Source: Isotricha intestinalis (Eukaryota > Ciliophora > Litostomatea > Vestibuliferida > Isotrichidae). From it: DNA of 19,064 nucleotides. Positions 1-8,221 of the stretch are shown piece after piece; position 1 is the stretch's first letter, and each line of letters opens with the position of its first letter. Made by a program: the position numbers and the translations under genes. The stretch spans positions 1-19,064 of the forward strand of contig JAJJLU010004087.1 in the NCBI GenBank assembly GCA_023807065.1. The letters are read 5' to 3'. The notes under the pieces are model-generated. The model was given only the letters and a program-made list of their open reading frames with translations, was not told the DNA's origin and did not search any database.

Positions 1-1124
1 AAGAAAAATAACTTTAATAATAAAACTATTAATATAAATAATTTAATAATAAATAATGGAATTATTGGATTTAATTCTTTAGATTATAAAAATTGAGGAA
101 ATATTATATTTTCAAAAATAGGAAATGAGGTTATTGTAAAAGTAATCAAAATAAAAAAAGAAGAAATAATTAAGGAAAAATAAATTAATATTAATATTAT
201 TTAAAATGTTATAGAAGATTTAATGGAAACAATAATATAAAAATGAATTCAATTAATGATTATTATAAAATAAGAAATATTAAAATTAAAGTTTTATCAA
301 AAATCCAATTGGAAATTCATTGTTATTAAAATGTGTTTCTAATTAATTTATAATTTTTTTATAGTAAATTTAAATTTAATTTATTTAATTTGAAATCTCA
401 ATTTTAAATGAAATTTCCCAAAATTGACTAATAAAAAAATATCATTTTCACTTACTCATCAATAGAAAGAGTATTATTATTATTTTGATTATTAATATTA
501 ATAATTTTGAACCATTTTAATGAAGAATGATTATTCAAAAATAATATAATTATGTTTTATTTTAGTAATATATTTGAAATTTATTTTATCTGATTGTATT
601 TATGAAACAAATTTTAAAATTTAATATAAAAACATATCAAATAGTATAAATGGATATTTAATTCACTTAATATCAAATTATTCTTTAATAAAAGGAATAA
701 AAGATACTTCATTAAATAATAATAATATGAAAACAACAAAATGTTTAAATAAATATATAAAAATAATAAAATTACTAAAATAGAAATATTCAACAATATT
801 TTGAAATAATTTAAATTAAAGTTGTGAAATTATTAATGAATATATAAGATAAAATGTTAAATATTTTTTTAAATTAGGATATTTGAAACTAATTCATAGT
901 ATTTATTATGGAGTTTTTAGATTATTAGAAACTAATTATCCTTTTCAAATGGCAATATTAATAATAAAGCATATTTTATTTTCCTTAATATCTGAATTTT
1001 CAAATTCTCAAACTTCAATAATAAATAAAACAATAATAATTAATGTAAATAATATTATAAGTTTATAAGGTTTTAATTGAAATATTCCAATATCATATTA
1101 CTATCATGTGATGATAATATATTT
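1..1124. other. Gene-poor A+T-rich stretch with decayed sequence
   Basis: I see no intact gene here. The first 180 bases on the + strand read as a protein-like frame broken by one TGA at 94-96, ending at a TAA near 181. This could be the decayed or partial 3' end of a gene lying upstream of the window. A stop-free + frame at 883-1068 has no recognisable motif and begins at TTG, so I do not call it a gene. The remainder has frequent stops in all frames. Part of it may be the degraded N-terminal half of the phosphatase remnant that follows on the same strand. Confidence 0.5.
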
Positions 1125-1601
1125 ACATTAGTTATAGATATAGATAAAGCATTAGTTAATTTTTTATAGTCCAGGTGTAGGTTAATTTTTAAAAAGACCT
1201 TATTATTATGAATATTTAAGAGAAATGAGTGAAATTTTTAAAATCTCTATTTTAATTTCAAATGCAAGATTATGCTGAGGTACTTTAGATAAATTACATC
1301 CTAATCAACTATATATTAAATATTGATTATATATACAAAATACTTCTATTAATGGAATTTCATTTGCTTAGGAATTAACTATGTTAGAGAAAGATTTAAA
1401 TAAAGACACAATTATTGATAATTAAACTGATAATTTCAACCTCATAATGATTTGGCAATTAAAACTTGGTTAGATTAAATGAAAGATACTCAATTAAATG
1501 ATATTTGACTTTGTTTAAACCATTTCATTATGTAAAAAAGTTCTGATTTAAGAACTTTTTTACAAAAAGTTAAAGATGAATTTAGGAAAAGAATGAGATA
1601 A
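1125..1601 (+). pseudogene. Decayed FCP1/SCP-like (NIF domain) HAD phosphatase
   Basis: Read across frames, this resembles the FCP1/CTD small phosphatase catalytic domain. An intact member would remove phosphate from phospho-Ser/Thr through the D-x-D-x-T motif. Landmarks in order are TLVIDIDKALVN (1125-1160), matching family TLVLDLDETLVH; a SPGV stretch corresponding to RPGV; EYLREMSEIFKISIL; a region matching the YA...LD segment; LYIQNTSINGISFA; LNKDTIIDN matching the family K-[VI]-I-I-[VI]-D-N; then IKTWLD and MKDTQLND in another frame; and finally SSDLRTFLQKVKDEF up to a TAA at 1599-1601. Several in-frame TGA, TAG and TAA codons and at least two frameshifts (near 1275 and 1440) interrupt it. 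The Thr of D-x-D-x-T is Ala. It therefore cannot make the enzyme. The N-terminus is not traceable. The family call is confident; the exact subfamily is not. Confidence 0.8.
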
Positions 1602-1749
1602 AAAATATGAATTCTTGTTGAATATTCCCATTAATAATTATATGAAAAAAAATTATAATTATAAATAATAATAATATATTAATTTATGATTTTTTTGATA
1701 ATTTCTAATTTTATATTTATTACAAATAAATTATTTAATAAATTTTACA

Positions 1750-3258
1750 ATGGAATTGAATAATAATATACCAGATTATCTTAATTCTATTTCTATAAAT
1801 CCAAAAAAACAATTTGAAATTTTAGATTTTATAGGAGAAGGAACTTTTGGTCAAGTATTTAAAGCAAGGCATATTAAATCAGGTAAAATTTATTCAGTGA
1901 AAATAATAAAGAATGAAAAAATCACAGCAATAGAAAAATTAATAATTGAATCTTCAATTCAAAAATTATGTAAAGAATGTGATTATATAAATCATTATTA
2001 TGGTTCATATATAGATTTAGAAACAAAAGATATTTGGTTAATATTAGAATATTGTAAATATGGTAATGTAATAGATTTAATAAGAAAATATAATATAAAA
2101 TTACAAGAAAAGACAATATCATCAATAATAAAAATGTTACTTTTAGCTTTACAATTTCTTCATAACAATAGTATAATTCATAGAGATATAAAAGGAAATA
2201 ATATATTATTAAATGAAAAAGGTAAAATTCAATTATGTGATTTTGGAACAAGTACAATGTATATATCAAATAGGAATTTAAAGAAAGCAGGATCAACATA
2301 TTGGATGAGTCCAGAAATGTGTAAAGGAAATGAATATAATTTTCCAACAGATATTTGGTCTTTAGGAATAACATGTATTGAATTAGCAGAAGGTAATCCT
2401 CCTTATTCTGATGTTAAATCTTTATTAGCTATTAAAACTATTGCTAAAAATCCTCCTCAATCTTTAAAAAATCCAAATAAATATTCTAAGAAATTTAATC
2501 ATTTTATTAGTTTATGTCTTAAAATTAATCCTGATGAAAGAGCAAATATTAATCAATTAATTAATCATGAATTTATTTCAGATTTTAATAATAATGATAA
2601 TGAAGAAATTATGAAAGAATTTATTGATATGATTGAAAGTAAAAAAAGATTAAAAGAAATAGTTAGAACTCTTGATTTTGGAAAAAATTTAGATGATGAT
2701 TCTTCTAAATTTTCTTCATCTAAAATTTCTACTGATATTAAAAGAGGATTATTTAATGATAATGAAAGTAGAATTTCAAAACAATCTTATTTTATTGATA
2801 AAGATTTTGAAAATAATAAAAATAATAATTTAAATGATGATGAAAATTCTGTTTGTTGTGATTCTGTTATTGTTAAAAATGATTTAGATAATTCAAAAGA
2901 TTTAAATAATCAAAAAAAATTAATTAATGAAATTATTTCTTTTGAACCTGATAATATTTTATCAGAAATTGAAAATAATGAAAATATTCATTCTCCAAAA
3001 AAAGAATCCAGTTCTACTATTTTACAAGATAAATATAATAAAATTCTTATTTCAAAAGAACAAACTTGTTTTTTACAAAGTTTAGAATATTTAACTATGA
3101 AAAAAAATAAAAATACAAATAATATAAATATTAAAAGTAATAAAAGTGTGAAAAATGAAACTGGAAATTTAAAATTATCATCTTTAATTTTTAATTTATC
3201 AAAAGATTCAAAAGATAAGGAAAATCTATTATTAACTGAGAGAAATATAAAACCATGA
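1750..3258 (+). CDS. STE20-family serine/threonine protein kinase
   Basis: This 502-aa protein has a complete kinase domain at about residues 23-277 and should phosphorylate protein Ser/Thr. Visible elements are the glycine loop GEGTFG (29-34), the ATP-binding Lys in SVK (K51), the alpha-C Glu (E67), catalytic HRDIKGNN (D146, K148), DFG (164-166), the activation-segment end GSTYWMSPE (181-189), DIWSLG (201-206) and the structural Arg in PDER (R264). The GS-x-YWMSPE block and the HRDIKGNN loop are typical of STE20/germinal-centre kinases of the MST/Hippo type. All catalytic residues are present, so it is predicted active. The last 225 residues are an Asn/Asp/Ser/Lys-rich tail without a domain I recognise; I see no clear SARAH segment. 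The gene ends at TGA, and the ATG is preceded by TTTTACA. MAP3K-like is an alternative label. Confidence 0.93.
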   Translation: MELNNNIPDYLNSISINPKKQFEILDFIGEGTFGQVFKARHIKSGKIYSVKIIKNEKITAIEKLIIESSIQKLCKECDYINHYYGSYIDLETKDIWLILEYCKYGNVIDLIRKYNIKLQEKTISSIIKMLLLALQFLHNNSIIHRDIKGNNILLNEKGKIQLCDFGTSTMYISNRNLKKAGSTYWMSPEMCKGNEYNFPTDIWSLGITCIELAEGNPPYSDVKSLLAIKTIAKNPPQSLKNPNKYSKKFNHFISLCLKINPDERANINQLINHEFISDFNNNDNEEIMKEFIDMIESKKRLKEIVRTLDFGKNLDDDSSKFSSSKISTDIKRGLFNDNESRISKQSYFIDKDFENNKNNNLNDDENSVCCDSVIVKNDLDNSKDLNNQKKLINEIISFEPDNILSEIENNENIHSPKKESSSTILQDKYNKILISKEQTCFLQSLEYLTMKKNKNTNNINIKSNKSVKNETGNLKLSSLIFNLSKDSKDKENLLLTERNIKP

Positions 3259-3393
3259 ATTTAATTATTTATATTATATTTATGAAATTTTGTTTTAGAT
3301 TTTTAATTCGTAATATAAATATAAAACCATCAAAAATAAACAAAAAAATGATTTAATATTTTTTTAATTTCAAATTAAAATTTAAAAAATAAA

Positions 3394-6300
3394 ATGAATT
3401 CTCTTCCAATAAGTTATAGATACATTCCGAAGAGTTTATCATCAAGAGATTGTATTTCAAGAGTAAATTCAAGTCCAAATAAGAAAATAAATATATTTAT
3501 AAAAACAACAAATATAAAACAATTAAATACAAATGGAACATCACCAATAATAATATATAAAAAAACTCCAAGAGCTCATTATAAACCTGAAATCAAATTC
3601 GGTTTACTTAAATCAGGAGAATATGTTACTGATGGTGGATTAAAGAAAAAATTAGAAAAATTTAATACTGAAAATACTAATAAAGAAAATAAAAGTAAAA
3701 TTCTTTCTTCTTCTAACTCGAAGAGTATTATAAAAACTAATTGTTCTCAAAGTATGAAAAGTATTAGAAAAAAAAAAGAAAATAATAATAAAAAAAAAAT
3801 TATGAGAAATAATTATTTTTCTTCTCCTCCAAAAAGCACAAGTTCAAATAATAAAAGTTTGAAAAAATCAATTAAGAAAACAAAGGAAAATTCAAAAAAA
3901 GAGAAAAAAGAAAAAAAAAATGAAAAAAAAGAAGAAAATGAATTTTTCGAAGAAGAAAAAAAAAAATATATGAATCAATTAATTGAAAATGCAGTTGCAA
4001 GTTATATAAGAGAAATTCAATTAGAAAAAAAATTAACAGTTGAAGAAGAAATGAATGAAAAAAAACATAAAATTTTAGAAGATAATGGAATTGAAATTAA
4101 TGTTGATAGTTTAGATAACACTCAAGATGAAGAAAGAAAAGAAAATGAAAATAATAATTTTGAAGAAGATAAAATTGAAGAAGAAAATAATTTAAATTCT
4201 CAAAGTTCTAATAATAATGTTATTATTAAAAATAATAAAATTATTCCAAATCAATATAATAATTATTTTCTTGAAAAAGAAACTGAAAAAAAAATTTTTA
4301 AACCTAAAATTGATCAATTTGAATTTTTGAGAAAAATAAATGAGGAAAGAAAAAAAAATTATAGTAAAAGATCTTCAATATCAAAAAGTAATTTTTCAAA
4401 TAATAAGAAAAAAAATGAAGAAAATTATTTTAGAACTTCTTCAAATGAAAAAAATAAAAAAGAATTAGATTTAAAAACAAACGAAGAAACAGAAAATGAT
4501 TTTTTATATACACATCATAAAAATATTCGTTCAGAAGAAGAATTAAGAAATTTTACTAAGAAACAAAAAGAAAAATTAAGGAAAAAAACAGAAGAAGAAG
4601 ATATAGAAAAAAATAAGAAATTATTTATAATATTTAAAAATTTATTTAGTTTATCAACAAAAGAAAAAAATGAATCAAAGCCAAATATAAGTAAAAGAAG
4701 AAAAAGAATAAAAAATGAATATTATGTAGGAAATGAATCAAATAGTAATTCAACAGTAATAGAACCAAATGATTATTATTTAAATATATTAGAAAGTCAA
4801 CAATTATTAGTAAATGGTGGTTTATATAAAATTGATATTGATAATATTAGTAATCATTCTATTAATAAAGAAAAAATTAAGAAAATTATTGAAAAGGAAA
4901 GTTCTAGATTAAATACTGATGAAAATAATAATTCTTTAAATATATTAAAAGAAAAAGTTAATGGAACTATTTCAAAAAATCAAAATTTAATTAATCAAAT
5001 TAAAGAAAAGAATATTATTTCAAATTCAAATAAAAGAATAAATAATGATAATAAAAATATAGAAAGTGAAAGTGAAATTAATATTGATACTCAAGAAAAA
5101 AATTTATCTTTACAAAATTCAAATGAAAAGAAAATAATAAAAATTGATCCAAGTTCAATTTTCAATTTAGTTGATATTCTAAGATTAATTATTCAAAGAA
5201 AAGTTTTTTATAATTTATTTGAAATTTATATTAATGAAATAATAACTCAAAGATTTACAATTGGAATAACTTTTTTAATTGCTATTATTAAACATTATCC
5301 TTTTAGAAAAATAGAAGAATATTCTAATTATAAAACTTATTATTTAGCTTTTTTTCAATTATTTAAACCTTTTTTAAAAAGAATATTTCTTTATTTTCTT
5401 AATTGCTTTTTCACAAGGAAAAAAATAGAATTTTTTACTGAAATTTTAAGTAGATTATTTAAATTTAAAGTTCTTGAAAAAATATTTAATTTTTCTCAAG
5501 AAGTCGATAATTCAGAGGAGGCATTAGCATTCAGATTAATATTTACTAGAATAATGAAATTAACAATGAAACCAAAATTAAAAGAAGCATTTAATTTATT
5601 TTATAATAATTGTATTAATATTCCAAATAAAAAAAAAAGAGATTATAGTGCAAAAGCACCTTTTGAAATTAATAATAATATTATAAGAGAAGAAACAAGT
5701 TCATCTCAATCTTCTTTTAAAAAGAAAAACTTAAATAAAATGAAATATAATCCTTTAAAAATGAATAGTTTTCTTTATGAATCTTTAGATAGTTCAAATA
5801 AAAGTTCTTATACAGTTGAACCTAATAGTGTTGATAATGATAGATTACATCAATTGCAATTAATGTTAATTGAAAAAAGAGAAGAATTAAATTTAGACGA
5901 CTATCCTTATAATGATGATTACGAAGAAAAAAAAATGAAAACTTCTTCTAATAAAAGTTCTAAAAGTTTACAAGAAATTTGTAAAATGAAACCTGGATTA
6001 AATATTAGTAAAAGTATATCTGAATTATCAAATGATAATTCTATTAAGAAATCTATTAGTCATAAAAGCTTAAATAAAAGTTTAAATGAATCTAAAGAAA
6101 ATTATAGTAATAATAGTTTAAATGATGTTAAAAATGAAAAAACTTTAAAAGAGAAAATTGAAGAAATAAAAAATAATTTAAAACCTGAAAAAATTGACAA
6201 AAATAATTTTGAAGATTTAAAAGAAATTCCTTCTATTTTAACAAAGGAAGAAAAAATGAAAATAGAAAATAAAGAAGATGAACTTAAAAAAGAATCAGAA

Positions 6301-8142
6301 ATAAAAGAAAAAAATTCAATAAATGAAAAAAGTAAAAATGAAATAAATAATAAGGAAGAAATTGACTTCCCAGAAAATTACAAAGATATAAAAGATAATA
6401 GTATTAATCTAGGAAATTATATAAAAAATGATAATGAAGAAGATGATTCAAAAGAAATAAAAAGTGAAAAGAAAGAAAAAAATGAAGAAGAGAAAAAACA
6501 AGAAATAAATAAAAATAAACCAGAAACAAATATAAAAGAAATAATTGAAATTCCAAATAAACAATTTAATTCATTAAGCGATCCTGATATTTCAGCTGAG
6601 AAAGATGGTAATCAAATAGAATGGGAATATTCAATAACTAATTCTAAACTTAATGATATTAATAAACAATTAAAAGAAAATGAAAATAAAAAAAATAATA
6701 ATGATGATAAGAAAGAAAATAAGAAAATAGAAAATAAAATAAATATTGAAGATGATTATGGTGGGTTTGAAGATGTTTCTGATGTTGAAAAAGAAGAAGA
6801 AAATATTATTTCAATAATAAAAAATGAAACAAAACAAAATGATAAATCAAGAAATAATTTAAGTAATAGTCCTCAAAAAAATGAAGAAGAAGAAAAGGAA
6901 AAATCATTAAGTAATAATAATAATAAAAATGATGAAAAAAAAATAAATTTAAATTTTGAAAATAATGAAATAAATAACATAACAGAAGAAATAATAAATA
7001 ATATATTAGATTCAGAAATAAAATCAGATAAAGTAAAATTAATTCCAAAAAGAAAATATAAATATGATCCTTTTTCAAATCTTCAAATAAATTTAAGTCA
7101 AAGTGGAAGTTTATCAAATTCAAAAGAATCTCCTTCAAAAGATATTTCAATTAAAGAAAATCCATTATTAAATTTATCAAATTTATCTTTAAAAGATAAT
7201 AGTTTACAAGCTTTAAATGATTCTTTAATGTCAAGTTATTCAGCATATTCAATTTTTAATAAAACAATGAAAGAACAAAAAAAAGAAAATTCATTTAAAT
7301 TATATTATAATAAAATAGCTCCAAAATTAATAATTTTAATAAGAAGAGAAATTAAAGAAAAATATAATGAAATTTATGAAAATATTTCAACTCCAATGAA
7401 AAATTATGCAAAAGGTTTAATGACATCTTTATCATTACAAGATGCAGAAATGTTAAGAGATAATTATAAAAGATTATATTTAAAGAAGGAAATAAGTAAT
7501 ATAATAAATAAAGAAAAAATATTAAAAGAATTTGAGCCAATAAATATAAAAATAAGACATGAAGATAATATTGCTTCAGATAATTTTTATGATAATATGT
7601 TAAATAATTGTTTAATTGATACAACAATAGAATTAATTAATAAAGAAAGATTATATAGTGAAAGTGGTAATCCTCTTCCTTGGAGTAGTAGAACACATGA
7701 AATTATTTTTAAATATGATAAAAATGATCCTAAAAAATTATGTGATCACATCACTAAAAATTTATTGTATTTATTACATAATAGAATTGGTTTAATTAGT
7801 GAAAATTATGATTTTTTATCTGGAGAACAATTAAATGTTGAAAGAGAAAGAAGATTTTTAAAAACCATTCATAATGAATTAGATGAAAATGAATATCAAT
7901 GGAAAAATTTAGAAATGGAAGAAACACAATTAAAAGTAGAAGTTACTGAAATGATAATGGATCAATTATATAATGAAATTATAGAAATTTTAGAACATAT
8001 TCAATATAGTAGAAAAAGACCTGATTTATATCAAAATAAAAGTATTTATGCTTGTGAAGAAATTCCAAAATTATCTTTTCAAGCTACAACAACAGAAAAT
8101 TTAGAAAGTGGAGATGATGAAAATGATTTAATGAATATATGA
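3394..8142 (+). CDS. Large low-complexity protein with CEP350/TRM-like C-terminus
   Basis: This 1582-aa reading frame is uninterrupted and ends at TGA. Two ordered regions stand out from Lys/Glu/Asn/Ser-rich linkers. Residues about 583-740 form a helical, aromatic-rich block beginning DPSSIFNLVDILRLIIQ. Residues about 1300-1550 form a conserved-looking C-terminus containing NPLPWSSRTHEI, ERERRFLKTIHNELDENEYQ and WKNLEMEETQLKVEV (W1503) followed by a helix. The Trp, the acidic spacer and the following V-x-x-x-I-x-x-x-L-x-x-E-I helix recall the C-terminal motif shared by CEP350/CAP350 and plant TRM proteins (DUF4378), which act at centrosomes and microtubule arrays. That resemblance is from memory and unproven. 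Charged segments at about 160-230 and 900-1100 may form coiled coils. No membrane segment is seen. It lies 135 nt after the kinase and 79 nt before the next gene. A cytoskeletal scaffold is the best guess. Confidence 0.9.
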   Translation: MNSLPISYRYIPKSLSSRDCISRVNSSPNKKINIFIKTTNIKQLNTNGTSPIIIYKKTPRAHYKPEIKFGLLKSGEYVTDGGLKKKLEKFNTENTNKENKSKILSSSNSKSIIKTNCSQSMKSIRKKKENNNKKKIMRNNYFSSPPKSTSSNNKSLKKSIKKTKENSKKEKKEKKNEKKEENEFFEEEKKKYMNQLIENAVASYIREIQLEKKLTVEEEMNEKKHKILEDNGIEINVDSLDNTQDEERKENENNNFEEDKIEEENNLNSQSSNNNVIIKNNKIIPNQYNNYFLEKETEKKIFKPKIDQFEFLRKINEERKKNYSKRSSISKSNFSNNKKKNEENYFRTSSNEKNKKELDLKTNEETENDFLYTHHKNIRSEEELRNFTKKQKEKLRKKTEEEDIEKNKKLFIIFKNLFSLSTKEKNESKPNISKRRKRIKNEYYVGNESNSNSTVIEPNDYYLNILESQQLLVNGGLYKIDIDNISNHSINKEKIKKIIEKESSRLNTDENNNSLNILKEKVNGTISKNQNLINQIKEKNIISNSNKRINNDNKNIESESEINIDTQEKNLSLQNSNEKKIIKIDPSSIFNLVDILRLIIQRKVFYNLFEIYINEIITQRFTIGITFLIAIIKHYPFRKIEEYSNYKTYYLAFFQLFKPFLKRIFLYFLNCFFTRKKIEFFTEILSRLFKFKVLEKIFNFSQEVDNSEEALAFRLIFTRIMKLTMKPKLKEAFNLFYNNCINIPNKKKRDYSAKAPFEINNNIIREETSSSQSSFKKKNLNKMKYNPLKMNSFLYESLDSSNKSSYTVEPNSVDNDRLHQLQLMLIEKREELNLDDYPYNDDYEEKKMKTSSNKSSKSLQEICKMKPGLNISKSISELSNDNSIKKSISHKSLNKSLNESKENYSNNSLNDVKNEKTLKEKIEEIKNNLKPEKIDKNNFEDLKEIPSILTKEEKMKIENKEDELKKESEIKEKNSINEKSKNEINNKEEIDFPENYKDIKDNSINLGNYIKNDNEEDDSKEIKSEKKEKNEEEKKQEINKNKPETNIKEIIEIPNKQFNSLSDPDISAEKDGNQIEWEYSITNSKLNDINKQLKENENKKNNNDDKKENKKIENKINIEDDYGGFEDVSDVEKEEENIISIIKNETKQNDKSRNNLSNSPQKNEEEEKEKSLSNNNNKNDEKKINLNFENNEINNITEEIINNILDSEIKSDKVKLIPKRKYKYDPFSNLQINLSQSGSLSNSKESPSKDISIKENPLLNLSNLSLKDNSLQALNDSLMSSYSAYSIFNKTMKEQKKENSFKLYYNKIAPKLIILIRREIKEKYNEIYENISTPMKNYAKGLMTSLSLQDAEMLRDNYKRLYLKKEISNIINKEKILKEFEPINIKIRHEDNIASDNFYDNMLNNCLIDTTIELINKERLYSESGNPLPWSSRTHEIIFKYDKNDPKKLCDHITKNLLYLLHNRIGLISENYDFLSGEQLNVERERRFLKTIHNELDENEYQWKNLEMEETQLKVEVTEMIMDQLYNEIIEILEHIQYSRKRPDLYQNKSIYACEEIPKLSFQATTTENLESGDDENDLMNI

Positions 8143-8221
8143 TATTTTATTAATATATTTAATTATTATAAAATTTTTCAAAATAATAATTTAAATAATA
8201 TTTTTTTCAATTTAAATTAAA

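Noticed and set aside
883..1068. 61-codon open frame on the + strand
   Set aside because: It starts only at TTG, matches no family and is flanked by decayed sequence. I treat it as chance or part of a remnant.
1125..1601. Reading TGA as Trp and TAA/TAG as Gln in the broken regions, as evidence of a variant code
   Set aside because: Against the family pattern many of these stops replace Lys, Arg or Ser or result from frameshifts, and the intact neighbouring genes use all three codons as stops.
1125..1601. Transposase remnant
   Set aside because: The block order (D-x-D motif, LY-x-x-x-T, IIDN, TWLD) fits FCP1/SCP phosphatases and not a DDE catalytic core. No terminal inverted repeats were seen.
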